64,000 nt of DNA from Bacteroidales bacterium SW299 (GTDB lineage: Bacteria; Bacteroidota; Bacteroidia; Bacteroidales; Bacteroidaceae): NCBI GenBank assembly GCA_019550975.1, contig SDWH01000002.1, positions 124,001-188,000 of the forward strand. The letters run 5' to 3'. Made by a program: the position numbers and the translations under genes. This document shows, piece by piece, positions 43,427 to 54,500 of this stretch (position 1 is the first letter of the stretch; each line of letters opens with the position of its first letter). The notes beneath the pieces were generated by a model. The model saw only the letters and a program-made list of their open reading frames with translations, was not told where the DNA came from and did no database searches.

Positions 43427-46400
43427 ATGATGATGAAAAAGACCTTTTTCTTTTACCTTTTATTATGTTCGTTATGCGGAACGGTAGCTCAAGCCAACAT
43501 TTATTTCAAGCACTTGGGCAAGTCTGATGGATTGTCGCAGATATCTGTCATGTCTATTTCTCAGGATGAACTGGGGAGGATGTGGTTCGGCACCTTTGAG
43601 GGGCTTAACTGCTGGGACGGCACTACCATGACCGTTTATAGCCCTTCGGAAGAGCCTGACGGCGTTTTTACAGGAGGCGGCGTTTTTGATTTGGTATGCG
43701 ACAAACGGGGAAGCGTATTCTTTATCTCCAGCAACAGACTGGTTCGCTATGATTTGCAGAATGAACGCTTTATCAAGGAACTTTCTCATGCCAGCTGCAT
43801 CCATTCCGGCAAAAATGAAGTGTGGGCGGCCAGCCGTGACAGTTTGTTCCGTTGGGACATCAGTCGCAAGAAGTTTCTTTTTTCTTATCGGATGCCTCAG
43901 GGGCAGAGCATCACCTGCATTGGGACAGATGCAAGCAACCGGCTTTGGATAGGGACACAGACAGGACTGTTTTGTTCCAGTAATCTTCAGAAGATCTCCC
44001 CAGTGTGTGTCATTCCTCATGCCAATATTTGTTCGCTTTATGGGGATAATCGGAACAGAATGTGGGCAGCTGCTTTTCGCAAGGGAATGTATGTAGTGGA
44101 AAATGCTGCTGACAACCAGAGTTTTACAGTCCGGAGCGATATCAAACTGTCGAGCGATGACGTGCGTTGTTTCGTAGAAGATGAAGAGGGTTGCATATGG
44201 GCGGGAACGTTCGACGGATTGAATAAGATTGATTTGCAGGGGAATGTCACCAGATATGCCAAGGATACCAAACCCGGCAGCCTGACCCATTCTTCAATCT
44301 TTTCACTGTATAAAGACCGGCAAGGCACTATTTGGATAGGCACTTATTATGGAGGAGTGAATTATTTCAATCCGCAAACGGATATATTCAGACACTATGC
44401 TTCCGACAAGCGTCGGAATGATTGTCTTAGCTTCGCTTATGTGGGCAATATGGTAGAAGACAAGCGGGGAGATCTGTGGATTTGTACGGAGGGAGGCGGT
44501 CTGAACCGTCTTGACCGCAAGAGCGGACTGTTTTCTTACTATTTGGACGGGAACATCCCTGCCGGTGAAGTGTTTTCCAACTTGAAATGCATCGAGTACG
44601 ACAAGAATCAGGATTGCCTGTATATCGGCACCCATAAGCAAGGTTATCTTCGTTTTGACATTCCGGCAAATAAAGTGACTCACTATCCTGAACTGCACAA
44701 TCAGTCCATTAATGAAATAATGCTGAAAGGAGATACGCTTTTTCTGCTTTCTCCTGACAAGGGATTATATATCAGTTTGAAAGACGGAAAAGGGCTGCAG
44801 CGGCTTTTCCGGTCGGAGCGCGATACACATTGGGGAGGCATCACGATGCTGGTTGATTCGCGTAATGACCTTTGGGTTTCCCAGTTCTCCAGAGTCTTGC
44901 GCATCAATCTGGATCATCCGGAGCGGAAAGCAATTTATAATTATGGCGAGAACGGGCTGGGAATGTTCCAGGTCACTAAGATGGCGGAAGGAAATGACGG
45001 GGCTGTTTATCTGGCTACGTATGGCTCCGGATTATATCGCTTCAACGAGGCTGGCGGATGTTTTGACCGGTGTCCCATCGGTTCCATACGCTATTGCTAC
45101 AACTTGCTGAACACGCCTAAAGGATACCTGGTCTTGTCGAATGAACAAGGGCTGCTGCTTTATCATCCGCAGACCGGCGAAAAACGCTTTATTGATATGG
45201 AACGGCAGCTTCACCTGTCTGCTCTCAACGAGGGATGCGGCATTTTGCGGTGTCGTGACGGTGAAATGTTTGTGGGCGGGGCAGATGGCATGTCTTCTTT
45301 CTCGCTCCTCAAGTTTCAGCGTTCGCAGCCGGATTACAGGCTTTATTTTTCATCTTTGGCTGTCAACGAGCAGCAGGTTTCTGTCCATACGTCCGACGGT
45401 ATTCTGCCTGTGGCCTTTCCTTTTGTAAAAGAAATCAGGCTTGCATACAATAAGAACAACATATTGATCACCTTTGCTTCTGATAACTATGTCAGCAAGC
45501 ACCTTTACGAATATCGGCTGGGCGAAGAGCAGTGGAATGTAGCTGTTGATAACAGGATCAAATACACCAATCTGCCGCCGGGGAATCATGAACTGCAGGT
45601 GAGGGAAAGAGCCGAAGGCACTCCCGGCAAAACCTTGCTTCCTATCACACTGAATATTATTGTAGAGCGTGCCTGGTGGACCACATGGTGGGCATGGAGC
45701 ATTTATGTTCTTCTGGTATCGGCTGTCGTGTGGCTTATACTCCGCAACTGGCAGACTAAACTGCGGCTGCGTGCTTCGCTGGTTCAGGAAAAGATGGAGA
45801 AAGAGAAGAACAAAGAGCTGATCGAATCGAAGTTGCAGTTTTTTGCCAATATATCGCATGAATTCCGCACGCCGCTGACTCTCATGATTTCTCAGATAGA
45901 GGCTCTGCTGCAAACTCCTGCTTTGTCACCTTATATACGGACCCGTCTGCAGAAGATTTATAAGAGCACATACCAGTTCCGCGAACTGATATCTGAATTG
46001 CTGGACTTCCGCAAGATGGAGCGTGGCAAGCAGACGCTGCATTTGCATACATCGGACATGGTGCCTTTCCTGAAACAGATTCACGAAGAATTTGTGAGTC
46101 AGGCGCGGTTGCAGGAAATTGAGTTTGTGCTTGCCGTTCCGGAAGGCAGCCTGTTGTGTCAGTGTGATGACCGCCAATTGCGGAAAGTGTTTACTAACCT
46201 CTTGTCAAACGCATTCAAGCATACTCCGAAAGGAGGAAAGGTTGAACTGGTTCTCGAAGAACTGGCGGATGCTGTAAAGGTGAAAGTGATAGATAATGGC
46301 GAAGGCATTCCTCAAGAAGCTCTTCCTTATATATTCGACCGCTTTTATCAGGTGAATTCGTTGTCGTCCGCACCGGCAGGAAGCGGCATTGGACTGGCGT

Positions 46401-47410
46401 TGGCTAAAGGCATTATTGATCTGCACCACGGCACAATCGATGTGCAAAGCGCGCTGGGATACGGCAGTATCTTTACGGTGACATTGCCCAAAGGACATCC
46501 GGACGAGGCTGAGATGCAGGCTGAGGCTGTCGCTGCCGAGGGCGTGTCGCCATATCCTTCGGTTGAACCGGATGCAGACGCCGGCGGGCAAGCGGTTGAA
46601 GCTGGAACATCCGGAGAGAAGATGTGTGTTCTGATTGTTGAAGACAATGAAGAACTGCTTCAGATGCTTATTTCGCTGCTGTCACCGCTTTATCGGGTAG
46701 TGATAGCCATGAACGGCAAAGAAGGGCTGGCGCGTGCCAAAGACGAACATCCCGACTTGATTCTGAGTGATGTGATGATGCCGATTATGTCGGGTACGGA
46801 AATGTGTACGTTGTTAAAGAATGACTTCGATCTTTGCCACATCCCAATCATATTGCTGACTGCCTTGGGAGCTGATAACAATAAGTTGGAAGGATGGCAG
46901 TGCGGAGCTGATGACTATATTGAGAAACCGTTCAGCAACCGCTTGCTTTTGGGGCGGATTGCAAATATTCTGCGCAACCGTAAGCTGCTGCAGCAGAAGT
47001 TTGGCAAAGGAATGACGACCGACAGTGCAGATGATGTGGATATACAGGCACTGGCTTTTTCACCTATAGATACCCAGTTCCTGACCAAGTTGAAGGAGGT
47101 TGTAGAAAATCATTTGAGCGATCCCGATTTTGATGTGAATGTGTTGGCGCAGGAATTGGCCGTCAGCCGCAGCTCTCTCTACAACAAGTTGAAAGCGCTG
47201 AGCAGCATGACGCCGAATGAACTGATTCTGAATGCGCGTCTGAAACGGGCGGTCGAAATGCTGAAAACGAATCCCCAGATGCAAATTACGGAGATTGCTT
47301 TTCAGAACGGATTCAGCTCGTTGCGCTATTTCCGCCATTGCTTCAAAACGCATTTCAATTGTACGCCTCAGGAGTATAGGGACGGCAAGAAAGAGGAAGA
47401 GCAGCATTGA
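43427..47410 (+). CDS. hybrid two-component system regulator (HTCS), canonical
   Basis: The 1327-residue HTCS has a signal peptide, beta-propeller repeats (about 20-640), a Y_Y_Y domain (about 675-745), a membrane segment near 755-775, HisKA with SHEFRTPLTLM (His811), a full ATPase domain with NLLSNAFKHTP (N-box), DNGEGIP (G1) and GSGIGLALAKG (G2), a receiver with Asp1115 (LILSDVMMP) and VEDNEE, and an AraC-type C-terminus (about 1215-1327). All catalytic boxes are intact, in contrast to the HTCS at 17653. It faces the convergent GH92-GH2-heparinase-like operon, its most likely target. The start offers ATG three times in a row. Confidence 0.95.
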   Translation: MMMKKTFFFYLLLCSLCGTVAQANIYFKHLGKSDGLSQISVMSISQDELGRMWFGTFEGLNCWDGTTMTVYSPSEEPDGVFTGGGVFDLVCDKRGSVFFISSNRLVRYDLQNERFIKELSHASCIHSGKNEVWAASRDSLFRWDISRKKFLFSYRMPQGQSITCIGTDASNRLWIGTQTGLFCSSNLQKISPVCVIPHANICSLYGDNRNRMWAAAFRKGMYVVENAADNQSFTVRSDIKLSSDDVRCFVEDEEGCIWAGTFDGLNKIDLQGNVTRYAKDTKPGSLTHSSIFSLYKDRQGTIWIGTYYGGVNYFNPQTDIFRHYASDKRRNDCLSFAYVGNMVEDKRGDLWICTEGGGLNRLDRKSGLFSYYLDGNIPAGEVFSNLKCIEYDKNQDCLYIGTHKQGYLRFDIPANKVTHYPELHNQSINEIMLKGDTLFLLSPDKGLYISLKDGKGLQRLFRSERDTHWGGITMLVDSRNDLWVSQFSRVLRINLDHPERKAIYNYGENGLGMFQVTKMAEGNDGAVYLATYGSGLYRFNEAGGCFDRCPIGSIRYCYNLLNTPKGYLVLSNEQGLLLYHPQTGEKRFIDMERQLHLSALNEGCGILRCRDGEMFVGGADGMSSFSLLKFQRSQPDYRLYFSSLAVNEQQVSVHTSDGILPVAFPFVKEIRLAYNKNNILITFASDNYVSKHLYEYRLGEEQWNVAVDNRIKYTNLPPGNHELQVRERAEGTPGKTLLPITLNIIVERAWWTTWWAWSIYVLLVSAVVWLILRNWQTKLRLRASLVQEKMEKEKNKELIESKLQFFANISHEFRTPLTLMISQIEALLQTPALSPYIRTRLQKIYKSTYQFRELISELLDFRKMERGKQTLHLHTSDMVPFLKQIHEEFVSQARLQEIEFVLAVPEGSLLCQCDDRQLRKVFTNLLSNAFKHTPKGGKVELVLEELADAVKVKVIDNGEGIPQEALPYIFDRFYQVNSLSSAPAGSGIGLALAKGIIDLHHGTIDVQSALGYGSIFTVTLPKGHPDEAEMQAEAVAAEGVSPYPSVEPDADAGGQAVEAGTSGEKMCVLIVEDNEELLQMLISLLSPLYRVVIAMNGKEGLARAKDEHPDLILSDVMMPIMSGTEMCTLLKNDFDLCHIPIILLTALGADNNKLEGWQCGADDYIEKPFSNRLLLGRIANILRNRKLLQQKFGKGMTTDSADDVDIQALAFSPIDTQFLTKLKEVVENHLSDPDFDVNVLAQELAVSRSSLYNKLKALSSMTPNELILNARLKRAVEMLKTNPQMQITEIAFQNGFSSLRYFRHCFKTHFNCTPQEYRDGKKEEEQH

Positions 47411-47427
47411 ATGTCGGACTGAAAAAC

Positions 47428-47482
47428 GGCACCGCACTTAAATCTTCTGACTGCAATTGTCAGCGTGTTTAAGTGCGGTGCC
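47428..47482. terminator. bidirectional terminator hairpin
   Basis: A perfect 15-bp inverted repeat (GGCACCGCACTTAAA and complement) encloses an inner CTGAC/GTCAG hairpin between the HTCS-2 gene and the convergent heparinase-like gene. Confidence 0.65.
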
Positions 47483-47545
47483 TTCTTGCATGGTTTGATC
47501 AATCTTATCCTTCGAAGAGGTTTTGAATGGCACAGAGCTCTAACT

Positions 47546-49381
47546 TTATTTGGGCAGGCTGCTCATCCGCACGGTTATTTCTCCTTCTGTTTTTCCGAAA
47601 CGGCATGCGGCTTCTATTATCTGTACGCCTTCGAGCGGATATTCTTTTTCTGACAGCTTGGGAGCAGGGAATGTTTTGAACACGGCTCCGGCCGGTGCGG
47701 TTATTTCCATATAGAATTGTTTTCCGTTTCGTGTCAGTACCGCCTTGTTGCCGTTTGTTTCCACCTGTGCCTTTGTCACAATGTTGAAATAAGCGGTTGA
47801 ATTGGCGTTCAGCAGTTCCACTTTGTCTGTAACTTCCATCGTACAGTCGTCTATCAGCGTAAACGTGCGGAACACAGATTCGGCTTTGTCCTGATATAAG
47901 CTGGTCATGTTCAGTGTAGCAGACGGTTGGGGAGCATCTGGATGTTCTTCGCATACGAAAGCTTCGCCCGAAGCATGTTGCAGATGACGGTCGATGTGGA
48001 GCGTATTGTGCGAGAAGTTGTTGTTGCGGAAGTACTCCCAGCGTTTTCCGTTGGCTCTTCCGTCCCAGAATCCCGGCAGGGCATAGTCGTCGGCTCCCAA
48101 ATCTTCCGTCCAGCATACGCTGTCAGCTTCCAGCAGGAAAGTTCCGCAGTCGAGTTGCTGGTGCGCCTGGCTTGGCTCCCCTCCTTTGGCAATGAGGAAG
48201 ACGGAGCCTTTCTTCTTCCGGTCGCCGTTGAATACGACCAGGTCGTTGATGTCATTGTGATATACTTCCATGCGCGGCAGCGAGTCGCTGGCAGTTGCTG
48301 TGGCAGTGTTAAACCATGGCAAGGCAAGATAGAAGTTCTGGTTCTGCGGAATGCGTTTGCGGAGCGTTTGTTTCAGCTCTTCCCGGTACCATTCGGCTAT
48401 TTCCGGCTGGTTGTAGAGTTTGCTGAACAGGAAGAAGGCTGGTGAGTCCTCTTTCCCCTCTCCGGAGTTGGCGAAATTGAAAATACGTCCGGCAGGTGTC
48501 AGTGTATGTTTGTAGAACAGCGCAGTTTTTGATACGCCCGGCAGTTTGGCGATGTTTCCCCTGTCGCCTCCGTTGTCTGTTACAGCTTTCAGATAGAGAG
48601 CCAGGTAACTGTTGGTATATCCCCAGTATCCGGGACCTTCGTAGCAGACACCGTCGGGCGCGAAGTGCTTCAGACAGTTAGGCATGTACTTGGCAGCGTT
48701 TTTCAGAATGCTGTCCGTTTCCTGCGGATAATCTTCGGCTACGGCCAGTGCGCCGAGCGTCATGCCTGTGTTGCACACCACGTTCCAGTTCGTTTCGCGT
48801 TTAGCCCAGCTTCCGGGTCCTCCGTTGGCATATTCACGCAGCACTTTGCTGACAGCGTTCTTGTAGATGCAGTTTTTCACCAGTTCCTTTGTCGCCTCTG
48901 GCAGCGCGTCAAACAGCCAGTCGTAAGCTATGGCCACGGCAGTAGTCATTTCGGCCGTGTCCAGATAATGTTTCGGATCCCAGTCGGGGAAATTGCATAC
49001 CCATAGCAGGGCTTCGTTGGCTGCCCTCAGGTATTTCTCGTCACCGTAAAGCCGGTAAGCCAGTGCGAGTGTTCCCAACCGTGCCACATAGGCGCGTGAA
49101 GTCCATAGCATATTACCGTATTTGTCGAATTTGTAGGGAATTTGCGGAAGTTGCGCGATGGAGTCTGCCTGACTTCTCAGCGTATCTGCCAGTTCGCCTG
49201 CCAGCGGGTCTTCTTTTATGAGCCGTTTTACGGCAGGCTCTTCCGCGCGGGTGAACAGCAGGCGCGGATGTTCTGTCAGGATACCTTGTTCGTTTCGTTC
49301 GGGAGTGCACGAAAGCGCTCCCACACACAGCAGCAGCGCAAGGCTGCATTTCTTCAGTGTAAGACAAAAGTTCGTTTTCAT
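47546..49381 (-). CDS. heparinase II/III-like polysaccharide lyase lipoprotein
   Basis: The 611-residue lipoprotein (Cys25 in GALSC) has an N-terminal alpha-toroid and a C-terminal beta-sandwich as in heparinase II/III-type lyases, which cleave uronate-containing chains. Visible are YLDTAEMTTAVAIAYDWLFD near 140, ETNWNVVCNTGMTLGALA near 195-212, FAPDGVCYEGPGYWGYTNSY near 245-265, NFSHNTLHIDRHLQHA near 455 and an FFLEADS-like C-terminal sandwich. The subfamily (PL12, PL15, PL17 or PL21 neighbours) cannot be assigned from motifs. It is last in a GH92-GH2-lyase operon (19-bp gap from GH2). A lyase beside an alpha-mannosidase is an unusual pairing. Confidence 0.8.
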   Translation of the reverse strand: MKTNFCLTLKKCSLALLLCVGALSCTPERNEQGILTEHPRLLFTRAEEPAVKRLIKEDPLAGELADTLRSQADSIAQLPQIPYKFDKYGNMLWTSRAYVARLGTLALAYRLYGDEKYLRAANEALLWVCNFPDWDPKHYLDTAEMTTAVAIAYDWLFDALPEATKELVKNCIYKNAVSKVLREYANGGPGSWAKRETNWNVVCNTGMTLGALAVAEDYPQETDSILKNAAKYMPNCLKHFAPDGVCYEGPGYWGYTNSYLALYLKAVTDNGGDRGNIAKLPGVSKTALFYKHTLTPAGRIFNFANSGEGKEDSPAFFLFSKLYNQPEIAEWYREELKQTLRKRIPQNQNFYLALPWFNTATATASDSLPRMEVYHNDINDLVVFNGDRKKKGSVFLIAKGGEPSQAHQQLDCGTFLLEADSVCWTEDLGADDYALPGFWDGRANGKRWEYFRNNNFSHNTLHIDRHLQHASGEAFVCEEHPDAPQPSATLNMTSLYQDKAESVFRTFTLIDDCTMEVTDKVELLNANSTAYFNIVTKAQVETNGNKAVLTRNGKQFYMEITAPAGAVFKTFPAPKLSEKEYPLEGVQIIEAACRFGKTEGEITVRMSSLPK

Positions 49382-49400
49382 ATAAATAATGTTTGTAAGG

Positions 49401-51473
49401 TTATTCTGCGCCTGGAATTGTCTGCTTCAAGGGTACATAATACCATACCGTATTATCCTTGTATTCTTTTCCATCCTTATAGGCAACGGTTGAAATCTTG
49501 TTCTCTCCTTTGCTTAAAGTGATTGTTTCAGACAGATAGACGGCATTTTTGCCTTTCTGTAAAGGCACTTCCTTCCCGTTTACAGTGAGCTTTACATTGT
49601 CGCAGTTGGAATAAATCTTTACTGCGGTGCATTCCGTATCGCGTTTGGTAAAGCGTTTGCCGCAGATGTGGACCATGGGGGAAGGATTCCAGTTTGCCTT
49701 ATAGAAGTAGAAAGCGTCTTTCTTTATTTTCCTGTCGAAAGTCACCAGCCCTTTGTCATTGATTCCCGGCTGGTTGCCTTCGTGACGGTTGTCTGAAGCG
49801 AAGTCAAACATAGCCCAGATGGAAGTGCTCCACAGGTAAGGGCGCTGTTTGATTGCCTCCCAGTGCACTTCATGAAAATGAGCCTGTACGTTTTCCGGAT
49901 GCCAGTGTCCCGTAGTTGCCGGAACATAAAGCCCTTCCTGCTGATGGAACGGATGTGCTCCTGCTCCGTATTCGCTGATGCCGATACAGGCTTTGGGATG
50001 CTTTTGGTGCAGCCGGTCAAGTACCGGTCCGATGTCTTCAGCTTTGCCGTAATACCATCCGTAGTATGGATTGATGGAGTAAGCATCCGGAATGAAGTTC
50101 ACGTCCTTTTCGTGGTGCATTGCTGCCAGTACTGTAGGTCGTGTGGGGTCTTCGCTGTGTGCCAGGTCATTGAGCCGTTTGGTCAGCGGCAGAGGGTCAG
50201 GCCCCTTGTAGAAAGTGATTTCGTTGCTCAGTCCCCAGACGATTACGCTCGGGTGATTGTACAGCTGGCGTATCAGACTTTTCAGCACCGTTTCGCAGTT
50301 TGCCGTAAATTCTTCTGAGTCGATGATGTAGTCAATCAGCGGAATTTCCGTCCAGCACATGATACCGAGTGAGTCCAGATAATTGTAGGTGAAGTCCCCA
50401 TGCTGGTAATGGGATATGCGCACATAGTTCGCTCCGATCTCTTTCACCATATCCAGGTCAGCTTTCCTTTCGTTGTCAGTCAGAGCATTCCCCTTGTCCA
50501 TGCGTCCCTCGTGCATGGCGACACCGCGTAGCGGATATGCATGTCCGTTAAGAAAGAATCCCTTGTCCGGATCGATGCGGTAGTAGCGGAGTCCCAAAGG
50601 CTGTACTTCAGAATCAAGCACCTTCTTGCCCGCTGACACTTTTATCTCTGTGCGGTACAGGTAAGGGTCTTCCGTTCCGTTCCATAAGTGAGGATTGGCA
50701 ATTGTGAAGCGCTGTGTCACGGGAGTGATCTCGCCGGCATTGATCTTCACCTGGCGGATGTCTTCTTTGACAATGTTTCCGTTCCGGTCTTTGATTGTGA
50801 CGGATACGGATATCCTGCTGTCTTTTCGGGAACGGTTGCAGACTTTTGTCGTTACGGCTACAGAGGCCTCCGTATCGCTTACACTCTCCTGTTTGATGTA
50901 CACGCCGTGCGATCCGAAGTCTTCGTTTGTTATATGGATTTTGTTTTCGCGCAGGATTTCCATACCCCGTGGCAGTCCCCCGTAGAAAGTAAAGTCGGCA
51001 TGGAGGGGAGGAATTGGAAGATTGGCCGCATTGCTTACTCTTACAGCAATTCCGTTGTTCTCTCCGAAGCGTATAAACGGAGTTATGTCGAATGCGAAAG
51101 CGGTGTATCCGCCTTTGTGCGTGCCGGCCGGTTGACCGTTTACAAATAGTTCCATGTCGTAATTGGCCGCACCGAAGCGCAGAATAATCTGCTTGTCAGA
51201 ATCTTTTCTGTTAAAACGGATTTCTTTTGTATACCATCCGGTGCCGCGGTAATATACGCCTCCTCCGTGATATCCTAATCCTCCGTCCTGTCCGTCTTCC
51301 GCATTCCATGTGTGCGGAAGGTTCACTGTAGTCCAGCCTGTGGCAGAAGAAAGAGAAGACGGACTGGTCTGTTCGCTTTTGCAGAAGCGCCAGTCTTCAT
51401 TTATTACTTGTGTCTGAGCCTGAGCCAGCGAAGCGCAGAAGGTCAATGCATAGATGCCATTTCTTAAGTTCAT
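49401..51473 (-). CDS. GH2 family glycoside hydrolase
   Basis: The 690-residue exported protein (signal peptide about 1-19) is a GH2 enzyme with the sugar-binding domain (LPHTWNAEDGQDGG near 50, LFVNGQPAGTHKGGY near 110), an immunoglobulin-like domain, the TIM barrel with acid/base Glu418 (VWGLSNEIT) and nucleophile Glu501 (GISEYGAG), and a C-terminal DUF4982-like domain. It resembles the GH2 at 23315 in architecture, but lies in a different operon between GH92 and the lyase. Beta-galactosidase, beta-mannosidase and beta-glucuronidase are all possible. Confidence 0.9.
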   Translation of the reverse strand: MNLRNGIYALTFCASLAQAQTQVINEDWRFCKSEQTSPSSLSSATGWTTVNLPHTWNAEDGQDGGLGYHGGGVYYRGTGWYTKEIRFNRKDSDKQIILRFGAANYDMELFVNGQPAGTHKGGYTAFAFDITPFIRFGENNGIAVRVSNAANLPIPPLHADFTFYGGLPRGMEILRENKIHITNEDFGSHGVYIKQESVSDTEASVAVTTKVCNRSRKDSRISVSVTIKDRNGNIVKEDIRQVKINAGEITPVTQRFTIANPHLWNGTEDPYLYRTEIKVSAGKKVLDSEVQPLGLRYYRIDPDKGFFLNGHAYPLRGVAMHEGRMDKGNALTDNERKADLDMVKEIGANYVRISHYQHGDFTYNYLDSLGIMCWTEIPLIDYIIDSEEFTANCETVLKSLIRQLYNHPSVIVWGLSNEITFYKGPDPLPLTKRLNDLAHSEDPTRPTVLAAMHHEKDVNFIPDAYSINPYYGWYYGKAEDIGPVLDRLHQKHPKACIGISEYGAGAHPFHQQEGLYVPATTGHWHPENVQAHFHEVHWEAIKQRPYLWSTSIWAMFDFASDNRHEGNQPGINDKGLVTFDRKIKKDAFYFYKANWNPSPMVHICGKRFTKRDTECTAVKIYSNCDNVKLTVNGKEVPLQKGKNAVYLSETITLSKGENKISTVAYKDGKEYKDNTVWYYVPLKQTIPGAE

Positions 51474-51508
51474 ATTGTTTTTCGTTATTTATTATACGTT
51501 GTCTTTCC

Positions 51509-54500
51509 TTATTTCTGTTTTGTGTATTTGGGAGTATTCTTCATTTCGATTGTCATCTTTCCGCCTTTCAGCACTTCCTGCTGATCTATTCTGAATCCGT
51601 CAATGCGTTTGCCGTTCAGACGGATTGAATGCACGTATTTGTTTTCCTTGGATGCTCCGGGAGCTTCAATGACAAAGTCTATTCCACGTCCGTACTTTCC
51701 GTCCAGGTGAATGGTGATTTTAGAGTAGCGTGGAGTGGTCACTTCATAGAAAGGCTTTTCCGCACATCCGCCGTCCATCTGGAACAGGCCTATGGCACTC
51801 ATGACGAACCAGCTGCTCATCTGTCCCAGGTCCTCGTCACCCGGATAAGCGTCATAGGGAGTGGTTCCGTAATACTGCTCCTGGATGGCACGCACCCACT
51901 TCTGCGACAGATGGGGGGCGCCTGCACGGTTGAACAGATAAGCCACTTCCATCGAAGTTTCGTTTCCGTGATTGATGGGATAGTTGGCGAAGTCATCTCC
52001 CGAAGCGTTGAAATTGGCATACGAAGATTTCTGCATCGCGCTGTCCAGACGGGACACGAACCGTTCCCTTCCCATAAGCTTGATTAATTTTTCCGGGTTA
52101 TGAGGCACAAACCATGTGTAGTTGAATGCATTTCCTTCCGTGAACCCCGGCGTGTGATATGGATCGAACGGAGTAATCCAGTTTCCGTCTTTATCCTTCG
52201 GACGGATGAATCCGCTCTTGGTGTCGAACAGGTTGGTCCAGCTTTCAGAACGTTTGGAGAAATATTCATAATCAGATTCATATCCCAGATATTTTGCCAT
52301 TTGAGCTAGACACCAGTCATCGTAGGCGTACTCCATTGTATTGGATACCTGCCCCATGCCTTGAGGGATATATCCGTATTTCATATACGGGACCAGATCT
52401 TCCACACCTGCCGTTCCGCCGCCTTCATGGCGTTGGGGAGGAGTCAGAAGCATTTTCTTCAGTCCCTCATAAGCAAGTTTCAGGTCGAAGTCGCGGATGC
52501 CGCTCTGCCATGCTCCCCATATCTGAGAAACCATGTGCATGGCTACCATAACGCCGGTATGTTCGATTCCGGCAGGATCCGTGTTGAACCACCCTCCGTT
52601 CTTGTACAGGCTGATGGCCGAGCGGGCCCACATGGAAGAAAGTTCCGGAGCCGTCAGATTAAAAAGCTGCTGGTTGTCCCAGAAGGTATTCCAGTATTCT
52701 CCGCTTACCACCCGGTCATTGGGTGATTCAAGCCGGCAGATCTGCTCCCGTTCATCGCGGTAACGTCCGTCGAAATCGCTCCATGAGGCTTTTGCCGAAT
52801 AGGCTCTGTACAGGTTTGAGTAAAACTTTTTCTGTTGCAGATAGTCATCGGTTTCAATTTCGATGCGCGACAGGTAGTCATTCCAGATTGAGCGGGCGTT
52901 TTCTGCCACCTTTTCCAGATCCCAGCCGAAAGGAAGCGCCAGTTCCTGCCGGAGGTTGTTGCGTGCTCCCGCCACATCGACCAGGGAAACGCCGGTGCGC
53001 ACTTGCACCGTGCTTGCATCCTCTTCCGCCGGAAAATCGAGGAAGAAGCCCACATCTCCTTTTCCGCACACCTCGGTGATGTTGTGCATGATTTTGGGCT
53101 CCGTTTCAAATTCATGGGTGGAATGCCAGGCGCCCAGGTATTTTTGTTCCGCCTTAATCTGGTCATTGACCCATCCTCCCATTGAGGCAAAAGATTTGTC
53201 GAACTGCATTACAAAGTGAATGGTATAGTATTGTTCTGCGGTGTATCCCGTATATGCGCCGAAATAAGTCGCGTAGCCTTCTATCTCGGTGTCGCTCACT
53301 TTGGTGATATGCGCGTCCTGCAGGTTGTGCGGATATTCGCTGGGAGCATACAGATCTACCAGCACCCGCCGGTTCTTGCATCCGGCGGGGAAAGTATAGC
53401 GCTGGATGGAAGCGCGGTCGGTTGCCGAAACCTCTGCCGTGATTTTTGTGTCCGTCATGAACACCGAGTATTTGCCTACTTCCGCCTTTTCGGTCGATTT
53501 GTCAATCCGCGAGCGGTATCCTGCGTCCGGATTGTCCTCCGGTCCCGGATTGACCTGCAATTCTCCGCAGGTGGGCTGCATCAGGAACCCGTCTATTGTC
53601 CAGTCGCAGAAATGATTGAATCCGGCGATATTTTCAATCGTATATTCATAGCCCGCCTTCCATTTCTCATCCTCGTTGTCGGGAGCGATCTGTACCATTC
53701 CGAACGGCAGCGAAACGCTGGGCTTATACATCCACCGGGAGTTTCCTGTGCCCATCAGTATGTCCACGTCGTCTGCATATTCGTGCAGCGGCTTGGGAGC
53801 CAGACTGACGGTTCCTTGGTATATCGGTTTGCCGTCAGCATAGATTGCAAACTCTTCATTCTTTGGATTCTTCACAGCCGGAACCAGTATCTGCTGGATG
53901 CTTTTCCCAGTTTCTACCCGGCGGGTTACTTTCGTCTTTCCGCAAACGAATGTCAGATTCCGGGGACGGTCGTACTGAACCATGTCCACGAGAATCGGCA
54001 GGCTATGTTTTTTCCCGGACTTTTCATATTCAAAGTCCGCGGCTTTGACAGACGTTATCAGCGAAGAAGAGATGGGAGTGATGTCCATGCCGTCGGGACC
54101 GCTCAGTCTGATGCAGTCGAACATGCACCAGCGTCCTTTCACTATTCCCATCTGTATCCGGTTCATTCCCTTTTCCAGCCATCCGGCAGGAAATTTGATG
54201 GTCCATTCCTGCAGGTCCGGCTTTTCTTCGCCGGTCAACAGCTTGTCTGTCGATTTCCCCTCTATTTTCTTCTCGAAGCGGTGCCCGTTCACTTCAACCC
54301 GCAAAACAGGAAGTTCCTTGCCGTTTGCTCCTGCAAAAAACAAAGACAGAAGGCAGTTTCCTTCCTTTCTCGTTTCCGGCAATTGAAAGTTGATGACCGG
54401 GAAATGGCGCGGATGATATCCGGCATAATAACCTCCTCCTCCCCATCTGTCTTTGGGACCGGGCAAAACGTAAGGCCAGTTCTTTTCCGGGGTGGAATAG